NCBI RefSeq assembly: GCF_002009175.1
Contig: NZ_CP018047.1
Coordinates: forward strand, 6,935,001 to 6,999,000
From: Streptomyces niveus
GTDB taxonomy: Bacteria > Actinomycetota > Actinomycetes > Streptomycetales > Streptomycetaceae
Length of the DNA: 64,000 nucleotides
Direction of reading: 5' to 3'
Under the pieces are notes generated by a model that worked only from the letters and a program-made list of their open reading frames with translations, did no database searches and was not told the origin of the DNA. The position numbers were made by a program, and so were the translations under genes. Positions 39,099 to 47,523 of this stretch are shown piece by piece (the stretch's first letter is position 1; every line of letters starts with the position of its first letter).

Positions 39099-41101
39099 GA
39101 CGCCGCCACCTCACGGGCCCGGGCCGCCAGGGCCGCCGCGGCCGGGCGGTCGAGCCGGCCGTCCGCGACGACCGTGACGATCCGCCGCGACAGGCCGGCG
39201 CCCGCGGCCAGTGGCAGCCGCCGCTCCCGGGCCAGCGACGAGCCCACGCCCGGGTACTGGCCGGTGCGGACGAACCACGGGTCGCGCCGGGTCTCCTCGT
39301 CACCCCCGGCGAAGACCAGCGTCCATCCCTGACCGGCGAGCGCCAGCCACTCGGCGGTGCTCCCGTGCACCGCGTCCTCGCCGCTCGCGGTCGCGGTGAA
39401 CACCTCGGGCCGCGGGTCCGCCGCGCCCTCCTTCGGGGCCCGCCAGAAGAATCCGCCGTACCCGGCTCCCGGCCGCCCGTTGGTGGCCGGACTGCCGATG
39501 GAGAGATCGGCGCCGGACACGTTGGTCAGCGTCGAGGTGAAGTCGAGGGCCCAGGCGTCGGCGGACAGCGCGTGCGTCCGGATCGTGCGCCGTTCCGAGA
39601 GGAGTTCGCGCCCCTCCCGTGTCCAGGACAGCTCCTGCGTACGGCTGCCGGGGGTGTCCGTTTCGAGCCAGTCCGTGTGCTCCTGGACGCCGTGGTTGTC
39701 GAGCGCCACCGGGCCCCGGTCGCGTACATAGGTGCGTCCGCCCCAGAAGTTGACACCCGCCACGTCCGGTACGGCCATCGACACCCCGAGATGGTGCGCG
39801 TGGTCGGCGGGCCGCAGTTCGGTGACGACCAGACCGCCGAGGGTGCGCACCGGGTGCAGATACGGGCGCGGGGACAGCGTCGCGGGCAGCCGCGGCCGGT
39901 GCACGTAGTCGGCCACCGGCCGGCCGGCCAGGCGCAGGACCGTCGTTTCCGGGGACGTGGCCGCTCGTGCGGCCCAGTCGGCGCCCAGCTCGGCGAACGT
40001 GGCCAGGTTCTCGGCGCTCCGCGCGACCAGCGCGTCGACGCCCTTGACGATCCGGCGCGGTCCGGTCCCGCCGTCCGAGCCGTCCGCCCCGTACCAGGCG
40101 TCGGCGGGCAGCGGCGCGGGCGACGGTCCGGTCCTGACGGCCTCCAGGATCCGCATGAACGCGCCGGTCCGGTGCGGCGGTACGAGCAGTTCCGCGCCCT
40201 GATCCAGATGCGCGACCAGGTTCTCCAGCAGGTCCGTTCGCCCGTACACCGTCTCGGCCGGCTCCCGGCCCGTACGTTCGACCCGCACCCGGTCCTGCTT
40301 GTACCAGAAGGTGATTCGCCCCTCGGTCCCGTGGACCACGACGTACGGCTCCGCGTTCCGCTCCGCGCACAGCGTGACGGCGACCGTCACCGGGGTGGAG
40401 CGCGCGGTCCGCAGCCGCAGACAGCTGGTGTCGTCGGCCTCGATGTCGTTGGCCCGGAACTGCTCCAGCTCGATCCCGGAGATGTCCTCGGCGCGGTCGC
40501 TGCCGTCGAGGCGCAGGGCTGTCGCCACCGCGTGCGCCAGAGGGTTGGTGAGCACGCCGTCCACGACGTCCCGCCCGTCCAGCGACCGCCGCCCGGCCCA
40601 GGGGACGCGGCGGTAGTACGCCTCGTCGCGCACCCACGCCCCGGCGGCGCCGATCCCGCGGACCCGTCCGATCGCACCGTCCAGGACCAGCTCCCTGATC
40701 GCGTCGACCGCATGGGAGCCGAGCGACTGGAACCCGATCTGGGAGGCGGTACCGCTCTTGTCCAGACCGGCGAGCAGCCGCTCGAACTCCGGGTACGAGG
40801 CGGTCGTCGGCTTCTCCAGCAGGGTGTGCACCCCGTGGGCGGCGGCGGTGAGCGCGAGATCGGTGTGCGTGTGGATGGGGGTGCAGACGACGGCGATCCG
40901 CGCTGCCGTACGGTCCAGCAGCTCACCGAGGTCGGCGGACTGCTCGGGCGCGTCGAAACCCTCCAACTCCGCCGGGGACAGCGGGTCCAGCTCGCAGACA
41001 CCCACGAGCCTTACCAGGCCGCTCTGTTCGAGCCTGCGGATGTTGCGCAGATGCGAGCGGCCGTGACCACGGGCGCCGGCGAGCACCACGGGGAGGCTCA
41101 T
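39095..41101 (-). CDS. Gfo/Idh/MocA oxidoreductase fused to a PmoA-like (DUF6807) domain
   Basis: The 668-residue fusion begins with an NAD(P)-binding Gfo/Idh/MocA oxidoreductase. The Rossmann start is LPVVLAGARGHGRSHLRNIRRL, LLEKPTTASYPEFERLL holds the EKP motif near residue 98, and the C-terminal alpha/beta half runs to about residue 340. Residues from about 375 on form a DUF6807 (PmoA) domain with ADHAHHLGVSMAVPDVAG and NFWGGRTYV. Sugar or sugar-acid substrates are likely for the first part; the second is of unknown function. The ATG overlaps the stop of the permease gene. Both domains as separate genes are common; the fusion is less so. Confidence 0.88.
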   Translation of the reverse strand: MSLPVVLAGARGHGRSHLRNIRRLEQSGLVRLVGVCELDPLSPAELEGFDAPEQSADLGELLDRTAARIAVVCTPIHTHTDLALTAAAHGVHTLLEKPTTASYPEFERLLAGLDKSGTASQIGFQSLGSHAVDAIRELVLDGAIGRVRGIGAAGAWVRDEAYYRRVPWAGRRSLDGRDVVDGVLTNPLAHAVATALRLDGSDRAEDISGIELEQFRANDIEADDTSCLRLRTARSTPVTVAVTLCAERNAEPYVVVHGTEGRITFWYKQDRVRVERTGREPAETVYGRTDLLENLVAHLDQGAELLVPPHRTGAFMRILEAVRTGPSPAPLPADAWYGADGSDGGTGPRRIVKGVDALVARSAENLATFAELGADWAARAATSPETTVLRLAGRPVADYVHRPRLPATLSPRPYLHPVRTLGGLVVTELRPADHAHHLGVSMAVPDVAGVNFWGGRTYVRDRGPVALDNHGVQEHTDWLETDTPGSRTQELSWTREGRELLSERRTIRTHALSADAWALDFTSTLTNVSGADLSIGSPATNGRPGAGYGGFFWRAPKEGAADPRPEVFTATASGEDAVHGSTAEWLALAGQGWTLVFAGGDEETRRDPWFVRTGQYPGVGSSLARERRLPLAAGAGLSRRIVTVVADGRLDRPAAAALAARAREVAAS

Positions 41102-41994
41102 CCCTTCACCGCCCCCGCGCTGAAGCCGGTGATCAGCCACTTCTGGATGAAGGCGAAGACGATCACGACCGGTACGGCGGAGATCACACCACCGGCCGCG
41201 AGCGCCCCGAAGTCGACGCTGTCCGCGCCGATCAGGGTGGAGAGGCCCACCGGGATCGTCTGCTTGTCCTGGTCCATCAGGAACATCAGGGCGAAGAGGA
41301 AGTGGTTCCAGCTGTGCACGAAGGCGAAGGAGCCGACGGCGATCAGACCGGGCCGCAGCATCGGCAGCACGACGATACGGAACGCCTGGAGCCGCGAGCA
41401 GCCGTCGACCCACGCCGCCTCCTCCAGGGAGTACGGCACGTTCTTGATGAAGCCGCTGATCAGGATGATGGAGAGCGGCAGTTGGAAGACGGTCTCCGCG
41501 ATGACCACGCTGAGCGGGGAGTTGATCAGCGAGAGGTTCTTGAAGATCTGGAAGAGCGGCACCAGCATCAGCGCGCCCGGAATGAACTGCGAGCACAGCA
41601 GCGCCAGCATGAAGGTCTGCTTGATACGGAAGTTGAACCGCGCGAGCGCGTAACCGCCGGCCAGCGCGACCGTCGTCGTACAGATCAGGGTGAACACCCC
41701 GATCAGCGCGCTGTTCTGGAAGAAGACGGAGAAACTGCGGTCGTTCCAGACCTTCTCGAAGTGGTCGAAGGTCATCGGCCACGGCACCAGCGAGGTGGAG
41801 CCGGCGGGCCGCAGCGAGAACAGCAGCATCCAGTAGAACGGCACGAGGGTGAAGAGGAGATACAGCCCGAGCGGGAGATAGATCTGCCAGCGCGGCACCT
41901 CGTCGAAGGCGCGTTCGCGCCGCCGCCTCCGCCGCACCGACGGGGGCCTCCGGCCGCCGCCCGCGGGCGCGGTGGCCGTGCTCTTCTCGGTCAT
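41098..41994 (-). CDS. ABC sugar transporter permease, MalG type
   Basis: A 298-residue inner-membrane permease with an Arg-rich N-terminal tail and six membrane segments. The EAA loop that contacts the ATPase reads EEAAWVDGCSRLQAFRIVVLP near residue 200. It forms a heterodimer with the permease encoded just upstream. ATG 41994 is used; a GTG at 42006 overlapping the previous stop is an alternative that adds four residues. It lies within the sugar operon and overlaps the Gfo/DUF6807 start by 4 bases. Confidence 0.92.
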   Translation of the reverse strand: MTEKSTATAPAGGGRRPPSVRRRRRRERAFDEVPRWQIYLPLGLYLLFTLVPFYWMLLFSLRPAGSTSLVPWPMTFDHFEKVWNDRSFSVFFQNSALIGVFTLICTTTVALAGGYALARFNFRIKQTFMLALLCSQFIPGALMLVPLFQIFKNLSLINSPLSVVIAETVFQLPLSIILISGFIKNVPYSLEEAAWVDGCSRLQAFRIVVLPMLRPGLIAVGSFAFVHSWNHFLFALMFLMDQDKQTIPVGLSTLIGADSVDFGALAAGGVISAVPVVIVFAFIQKWLITGFSAGAVKG

Positions 41995-42002
41995 GAGCGC
42001 GG

Positions 42003-42971
42003 TCACTTGTGATCGCCTCCGAACTTGCTCAGGCGCAGATAGAGAATCGAGCAGAAGAGGAGGATCGCGAAGGCGACGGTCGTCAGCGCGGTGGCGTAGC
42101 CGAAGTCGTGTGCCTCGAACCCGGTGACCGCGACGTACAGCGGCAGCGTGGTGGTGACACCGGCCGGTCCGCCCTCGGTGAGGGTGAGCAGCAGGTCGAC
42201 GTTGTTGAACTCCCACACGGCACGCAGCAGCGTGGACAGGATGATCGCGTCCCGCAGATGGGGGAGGGTGATGTGGAAGAACTGCCGGAACCTGTTCGCC
42301 CCGTCGACCGACGCCGCCTCGTACAGATCCCCGGGGATGGACTGGAGATCGGCGAGGATGAGGATCGCGAAGAACGGGACCCCGCGCCAGAGTTCGGCCA
42401 GGACGGCGGCCCAGAAGACCGTGCCGGTGTCGGAGAGCACGGACGATCCGTATGTGCCGATGCCCGCGTCGGCGAGATAACGGCCCACGCCCGTCGACGG
42501 GTTGTAGAGCAGCAGCCAGATCGTCGTCGTCAGTACGCCGGACACGGCCCAGGGCGAGAAGACCATGGCGCGGGCGGCGGCGCGGCCCACGAACGTCTGG
42601 TTGACGAGCAGCGCGAGGATCAGACCGAGGGCGAGCTGGAGCGTGACCTCGGTGAAGACCCACTTGCCCGAGAAGACGAGGCTGTCCCAGAACAGCGGGT
42701 CCTCGGTGAAGATCCGCCGGAAGTTGTCGAGACCCGCGAAGCCGTTCCGCCAGGGTTTGGTGGCGTTGTAGTTCTGGAGGCTGTAGTAGAAGACGCTGAG
42801 CATCGGATAGGCGATGAAGCCCACCATCAGCAGTACGGCGGGCGCGATCAGCAGATACGGCAGGCGGCGTGGTGAGATGCCCGTGCCCTTGGCACGGGTC
42901 GTACGGGACCCCGGCTTCTTGGGCGCCCCGGGCGGGGCGCCTGATGAGTCCTGCGCCACAGCTGAGGCCAT
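42003..42971 (-). CDS. ABC sugar transporter permease, MalF type
   Basis: A 322-residue permease with a disordered 35-residue N-terminus and six membrane segments, starting YLLIAPAVLLMVGFIAYP. The EAA loop reads YEAASVDGANRFRQFFHITLP near residue 217. It pairs with the MalG-type permease downstream. The gene begins 49 bases after the dehydratase gene. Substrate specificity follows from the solute-binding protein and the GH43 enzyme in the same operon: probably a xylo- or arabino-oligosaccharide. Confidence 0.92.
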   Translation of the reverse strand: MASAVAQDSSGAPPGAPKKPGSRTTRAKGTGISPRRLPYLLIAPAVLLMVGFIAYPMLSVFYYSLQNYNATKPWRNGFAGLDNFRRIFTEDPLFWDSLVFSGKWVFTEVTLQLALGLILALLVNQTFVGRAAARAMVFSPWAVSGVLTTTIWLLLYNPSTGVGRYLADAGIGTYGSSVLSDTGTVFWAAVLAELWRGVPFFAILILADLQSIPGDLYEAASVDGANRFRQFFHITLPHLRDAIILSTLLRAVWEFNNVDLLLTLTEGGPAGVTTTLPLYVAVTGFEAHDFGYATALTTVAFAILLFCSILYLRLSKFGGDHK

Positions 42972-43020
42972 GACCGGTTCTCCGTTCCTTCGGTGAAAGG
43001 GGTGTGCGTTCCTGGCCGGC

Positions 43021-44838
43021 TCATCCCACGTACGGGTCGGGGACCTCTCCGGGACGGGCGAGGAAGGCGAAGTCGCAGCCGGTGTCGGCCTGGGTGATCT
43101 GGTCGTGGTAGAGGGCGCCGTAGCCGCGCTCGTAACGGGCGGGCGGTGGGGTCCAGTCGGCCCGGCGGCGGGTCAACTCCTCGTCGGACACGTGGAGATG
43201 GAGGCTGCGGGCATCGACGTCGAGGGTGATGAGATCGCCGGTGCGGACGAGGGCGAGGGGCCCGCCGACGTACGACTCGGGTGCGATGTGCAGCACGCAC
43301 GCGCCGTAACTGGTGCCGCTCATGCGGGCGTCGGAGAGCCGGACCATGTCCCGTACGCCTTGCTTGAGCAGATAGTCGGGGAGGGGGAGCATGCCGTACT
43401 CGGGCATGCCGGGGCCGCCCTTGGGGCCGGCGTTGCGCAGGACCAGCACATGGTCCGGAGTGAGGGCGAGCGCGGGGTCGTTGATGGTGCGCTGCATCTG
43501 CCGGTAGTCGTCGAATACGACGGCGGGACCGGTGTGGTGCAGCAGACGGGGTTCGGCGGCGATGTGCTTGATGACGGCGCCGTCGGGACAGATGTTGCCG
43601 TGCAGCACGGCGACGCCGCCCTCGTCGGCGAGGGGGTTGTCGCGTTCGCGGATGACGTCGGAGTTGTGGACCCGGGCGCCGTCGAGCTGTTCGCGCAGGG
43701 TGTCGTGCGCGACGGTGAGGCGGTCCAGATGCAGGACGTCGGTCAGCCGGGACAGGAAGCCGGGCAGCCCGCCGGCGAAGTGGAAGTCCTCCATCAGGTA
43801 CCTGCCGCCGGGGCGGAGGTCGGCGAGGACGGGCACGGTGCGGGCGACGCGGTCGAAGTCGGCGAGGGTGAGCGGGATGCCGGAGCGGCCGGCCATCGCG
43901 ATCAGATGGATGACCGCGTTGGTGGAGCCGCCGAGCGCCAGGACGGTCGCGACGGCGTCCTCGTACGCCTCGGGCGTGAGGATCTTCGACAGGGTGCGGC
44001 CCTGCCAGACGAGCTCCACGATCCGCCGTCCGGACTCGGCCGCCATCCGCTCGTGACCGGAGTCGACGGCCGGGACCGAGGACGCCCCCGGGACCGTGAC
44101 GCCGAGCACCTCGGCGGCGGCGGTCAGGGTCGACGCCGTGCCCATGGTCATGCAGTGGCCGGGAGAGCGGGCGAGGCCGTTCTCCAGCTCCGTCAGCTCG
44201 CAGTCACCGATCAGACCGGCGCGCCGGTCGTCCCAGTACTTCCACATGTCGGTGCCGGAGCCGAGGACTTCATTCCGCCAGTGCCCGGGAAGCATCGGCC
44301 CCGCCGGTACGAAGACGGTCGGCAGGTCCACGGACGCGGCGCCCATCAGCAGCGCCGGTGTCGTCTTGTCGCAGCCGCCCATCAGGACGGCGCCGTCGAC
44401 CGGGTAGGAGCGGAGCAGTTCCTCGGTCTCCATCGCCAGCATGTTGCGGTAGAGCATGGGGGTCGGCTTCTGGAACGTCTCGGAGAGTGTGGACACCGGG
44501 AATTCCAGCGGGAAGCCGCCCGCCTGCCAGACGCCCCGCTTGACGGCCTGGGCGCGTTCGCGCAGATGGACATGGCAGGGGTTGATGTCGGACCAGGTGT
44601 TGAGGATCGCGACGACCGGCTTGCCGAGGTGTTCCTCGGGGAGATAGCCGAGCTGGCGGGTGCGGGCCCTGTGGCTGAAGGAGCGCAGGCCCGACGAGAT
44701 GTCGCTGCCGTACCACTGGTGGCTGCGCAGGTCCTCGGGAGTGAGGCGTCCGCCGGGGCGGGAGGTGGCGGGGTGAGGGGCGTCGCCGCGAGGGGCGTCG
44801 GGGCGGGGTGTGTCGGGCGTGTCGCCGTGGGTGCTCAT
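43021..44838 (-). CDS. IlvD/Edd family sugar-acid dehydratase (pentonate dehydratase type)
   Basis: The 605-residue enzyme is an iron-sulfur dehydratase of the IlvD/Edd family. Cluster cysteines lie in SDINPCHVH near residue 88, MGGCDKTTPALLMG near 155 and SPGHCMTMGTASTL near 228. The length and context fit the L-arabinonate/D-xylonate dehydratase branch better than IlvD proper, which forms branched amino acids. It would convert a pentonate to 2-keto-3-deoxypentonate. Its ATG overlaps the stop of the dapA-like gene. A true ilvD elsewhere in the genome would confirm the catabolic role. Confidence 0.88.
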   Translation of the reverse strand: MSTHGDTPDTPRPDAPRGDAPHPATSRPGGRLTPEDLRSHQWYGSDISSGLRSFSHRARTRQLGYLPEEHLGKPVVAILNTWSDINPCHVHLRERAQAVKRGVWQAGGFPLEFPVSTLSETFQKPTPMLYRNMLAMETEELLRSYPVDGAVLMGGCDKTTPALLMGAASVDLPTVFVPAGPMLPGHWRNEVLGSGTDMWKYWDDRRAGLIGDCELTELENGLARSPGHCMTMGTASTLTAAAEVLGVTVPGASSVPAVDSGHERMAAESGRRIVELVWQGRTLSKILTPEAYEDAVATVLALGGSTNAVIHLIAMAGRSGIPLTLADFDRVARTVPVLADLRPGGRYLMEDFHFAGGLPGFLSRLTDVLHLDRLTVAHDTLREQLDGARVHNSDVIRERDNPLADEGGVAVLHGNICPDGAVIKHIAAEPRLLHHTGPAVVFDDYRQMQRTINDPALALTPDHVLVLRNAGPKGGPGMPEYGMLPLPDYLLKQGVRDMVRLSDARMSGTSYGACVLHIAPESYVGGPLALVRTGDLITLDVDARSLHLHVSDEELTRRRADWTPPPARYERGYGALYHDQITQADTGCDFAFLARPGEVPDPYVG

Positions 44839-45746
44839 GTCGGCCAGCCCGCGATCAGGCCGGCGACCTCGGCGCGTACCGGCTCCGGCAGTACGCGGCT
44901 CGGTGCCCGTACATCACGTCGGCACAGGCCCAGCGCGGCAAGCGCTTCCTTCACGACGGTCACGTTGTCGGCGGACTGCCGTGCCGCACGCAGCTCCTCG
45001 AAGGGCCGGATGCGTTCGAAGACCTTCATGGCCGTGCCGTAGTCCCCGGCGCGCAGCGCCTCCAGCATGCCCAGCGAGACGGCCGGGGCGACATTGACGA
45101 GACCCGAGGTGAATCCGGTGGCGCCGCCCGCGAAGTACGAGGGCGCGTACATCTCCGCGAGCCCCGCCACCCAGACGAAGCGCTCCAGCCCCGCGTCCCG
45201 CGCGAAGGCGGCGAAGCGCGCGGCGTCCGGCACGGCGTACTTGGCGCCGAGGACATTGGGGCACAGCTCGCCGAGCGCGGCCAGGCTCTCGCCGGGCAGC
45301 CGCGGATCACGTATGTACGGCACGACCCCCAGCTCCGGCACCGCCTCGGCGATCGCACGGTGGTAGTCGATCCAGCCGTCCTGCGACACATAGGGATGCA
45401 CCGGCTGGTGGACCATGACCATCGCGGCCCCGGACTCACGGGCGTGCACCGCGGCGGCCACGGCGGTCGGCACCTCAAGACCGATGCCCACCAGGATCAC
45501 GGCCTCGCCGGCCGCCTCCTCGATGGTCAGCTCGGTGACCGTACGGCGCTCGTCGGGGCTGAGGGCGTAGTACTCACCGGTGTTGCCGTTCGGCGTGAGC
45601 GTGCGCACGCCGCCGTCGATCAGCCGGCGCAGCAGCGCCCGGTGCGCCTTGGTGTCGATGGTGTCGTCGTCGGTGAACGGCGTGACGGGGATCGCCACGA
45701 CATCGGCGAGCGCGTCACGCGACGCGAGAAGACCCTGGCTTGTCAT
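44835..45746 (-). CDS. DapA family lyase/dehydratase for 2-keto-3-deoxy sugar acids
   Basis: A 303-residue TIM-barrel protein of the dihydrodipicolinate synthase family. The Schiff-base lysine lies in NVLGAKYAVPD near residue 166, the tyrosine in VVPYIRDPR near 143, and the 2-oxoacid loop is PNGNTGEYYALSPDE near 52. In this operon it most likely acts on the product of the dehydratase, either splitting it or dehydrating it to 2-oxoglutarate semialdehyde. The two cannot be told apart from sequence. Its start overlaps the regulator stop (ATGA). Confidence 0.88.
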   Translation of the reverse strand: MTSQGLLASRDALADVVAIPVTPFTDDDTIDTKAHRALLRRLIDGGVRTLTPNGNTGEYYALSPDERRTVTELTIEEAAGEAVILVGIGLEVPTAVAAAVHARESGAAMVMVHQPVHPYVSQDGWIDYHRAIAEAVPELGVVPYIRDPRLPGESLAALGELCPNVLGAKYAVPDAARFAAFARDAGLERFVWVAGLAEMYAPSYFAGGATGFTSGLVNVAPAVSLGMLEALRAGDYGTAMKVFERIRPFEELRAARQSADNVTVVKEALAALGLCRRDVRAPSRVLPEPVRAEVAGLIAGWPT

Positions 45747-46387
45747 ATCTGGTCTCCCTCGGGGAACGCCCGCCGTACGAAGGAGGCGATGTGGTCGTGC
45801 AGGGCGAGTGCGGCGCCGGCGGCGTCACCGGCCAGGGCGAGGCGCAGGATCTCCCGGTGCTCGTCGGCCTCCCGGTCCCAGGAGGGATCGGCGGCCCAGG
45901 CGACGGTGGAGACGAGCGCGGCCTGGTCGCGTACCTCGTCGAGCATCCGGGTCAGCAGCGGGTTGCCGCAGGAGAGATACAGCTCGCGGTGGAACTCCCG
46001 GTTGGCGAGCGACCGTTCCGCCTGGTCCACCGCCTCGTCGGCCCTGAGCAGGGCGTCCCGGGCGGCGTCCAGCGAGGCGTGCCGGGCGAGGGAGCGCCGT
46101 AGCGCCTCCGGCTCCAGCAACAGCCGCACCTCGTAGACCTCATGGGCCATTCCCGCATCGACGGTCCGTACGGTGACGCCCTTGAACTGGCTCATGACGA
46201 CGAGGCCGGTACCGGCGAGCGTCTTGAGTGCTTCTCGTACCGGAGTTTTCGACACCCCGAACCGCGCGGCCAGTTCGGTCTCGACCAGGGCCTGACCGGG
46301 GCTGAGACCACCGGTCAGGATGCCGTGTTTGATCGCTTCCAGGACGAACTGGGTGCGGGAGGGAATCGGACTCGGAGCGAAGGCCAT
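45743..46387 (-). CDS. GntR family regulator, FadR/FCD subfamily
   Basis: The 214-residue regulator has an N-terminal winged helix (ALVETELAARFGVSKTPVREALKTL) and a C-terminal FCD effector domain, with the metal-binding residues D and H in the segment ending DEHREILRLALAGD. It probably represses the downstream sugar operon until a sugar acid appears. ATG 46387 is used; an in-frame ATG at 46420 lies in the operator area. Palindromes lie 30 to 50 bases upstream. Confidence 0.9.
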   Translation of the reverse strand: MAFAPSPIPSRTQFVLEAIKHGILTGGLSPGQALVETELAARFGVSKTPVREALKTLAGTGLVVMSQFKGVTVRTVDAGMAHEVYEVRLLLEPEALRRSLARHASLDAARDALLRADEAVDQAERSLANREFHRELYLSCGNPLLTRMLDEVRDQAALVSTVAWAADPSWDREADEHREILRLALAGDAAGAALALHDHIASFVRRAFPEGDQI

Positions 46388-46416
46388 GGGCGCTCTCACA
46401 TCTCGCGTATCGCGTC

Positions 46417-46439
46417 TCATATATGACGTACGAAGTACG
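46417..46439. promoter_or_regulatory. Candidate GntR operators
   Basis: Two palindromes lie side by side: TCATATATGA (46417-46426) and CGTAC-GAA-GTACG (46427-46439). They sit between gntR and the divergent SDR gene and are plausible autoregulatory sites. Confidence 0.5.
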
Positions 46440-46604
46440 ACGCGATGAAAGTAGGACCGCTCAGATGTTTCGTCAATGCTTCGCGCAGAAGTTCTTCCGG
46501 GAAACGGAAAGCGCTTGCTGTTTCCGTGCCGCCACGCGAGGCTGATGGGTCACCCGGTGGGGTAGACGTGTCGCGACGGACGGGTCGTGCAGGTGGGAGG
46601 GGCC

Positions 46605-47348
46605 ATGGCGGTACTCACGGGCAAGGCGGCTGTCGTCACCGGGGGCTCGCGGGGGATCGGCCGGGCCGTCGTGCTGCGGCTCGCGCGGGACGGGGCGGAT
46701 GTGGTCTTCAACTACGCGCGGAGCCGGGAGGCCGCGGACGAAGTCGTGCGGCAGGCCGGGAAGGCGGGCGGGAACGTCACCGCGGTCCAGCTGGATCTGG
46801 CCGGGCCCGGCGCGGCCGAGGAGCTGCTGGCCACGGCAGAACGTCGGCTCGGCGGTCTGGACATCCTGGTCAACAACGCGGCCGTGCACACCGACGTCGT
46901 GCCCCTCGCCCGGACGACCGAGGCCGATTTCGACAGAGTGATGGCCGTGAACGCGAAGTCGGTGTTCCTCACGGTGCGTTACGCGGCGCGGCACATGCGG
47001 GACGGCGGGCGGATCGTCAACATCTCCACCCTCAACACGGTCTTCCCCGCGCCCGGCAACGCCCCCTACGCGGCCAGCAAGGGCGCCCTCGAACAGCTGA
47101 CGCTGGTGGCCTCACGCGAGCTGGGCGCACGGGGCATCACGGTCAACGCCGTATCGCCCGGCGCCACGGACACCGATCTGCTGAACGCGGCCAACGAGCC
47201 GGAGAAACTGGCGATGGCCGTCGCGATGACCTCGCTCGGACGCCTCGGCCGGCCCGAGGACGTGGCGGACGTGGTCGCCTTCCTCGCGGGGCCCGACGGA
47301 CGGTGGCTCACGGGCCAGAACATCCGCGCCAACGGAGGCGTCCTCTAG
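46605..47348 (+). CDS. Short-chain dehydrogenase/reductase
   Basis: The 247-residue SDR has a classical set of motifs: TGGSRGIGR near residue 11, NNAA near 90, the active-site serine in ISTLNTVF near 141 and YAASK near 154. It ends with the usual GGVL. ATG 46605 follows GGGAGGGG; the in-frame GTG at 46587 has no better site. It is divergent from the sugar operon regulator, so it may be the sugar 1-dehydrogenase that makes the lactone for the pentonate pathway, but SDRs are functionally broad. Confidence 0.9.
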   Translation: MAVLTGKAAVVTGGSRGIGRAVVLRLARDGADVVFNYARSREAADEVVRQAGKAGGNVTAVQLDLAGPGAAEELLATAERRLGGLDILVNNAAVHTDVVPLARTTEADFDRVMAVNAKSVFLTVRYAARHMRDGGRIVNISTLNTVFPAPGNAPYAASKGALEQLTLVASRELGARGITVNAVSPGATDTDLLNAANEPEKLAMAVAMTSLGRLGRPEDVADVVAFLAGPDGRWLTGQNIRANGGVL

Positions 47349-47407
47349 CCAACAGGGACCCCGGCGGAGGGGCGGACGCGGGCGGGCAGAGGGGCGGACG
47401 CCGGTGC

Positions 47408-47432
47408 GGGCGGGGGTGCGGGAGGGTGCGGG
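47408..47432 (+). other. G-quadruplex-forming motif after the SDR gene
   Basis: Five G-runs, separated by C, TGC, A and TGC, lie about 60 bases after the SDR stop. Such runs can form a quadruplex in RNA or DNA. A direct repeat GAGGGGCGGACGC at 47367 and 47389 precedes it. Genes on both sides converge on this gap. Confidence 0.55.
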
Positions 47433-47523
47433 ACCGGGTGGTCAGGTCGACCGGTGGGGGCGCCGGCATGCTCCCCGGTGAAGGCACTCCCGGCCCCGGT
47501 CCCGGCCCCGACTTCGCGCGTGG

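Noticed and set aside
43021..44838. Dihydroxy-acid dehydratase of branched amino acid synthesis (ilvD)
   Set aside because: Its sugar-operon setting and length favour a pentonate dehydratase, though the sequence alone is not decisive.
43105..45042. A 645-codon plus-strand frame opposite the dehydratase
   Set aside because: Shadow of the IlvD-type gene, which has all cluster cysteines.
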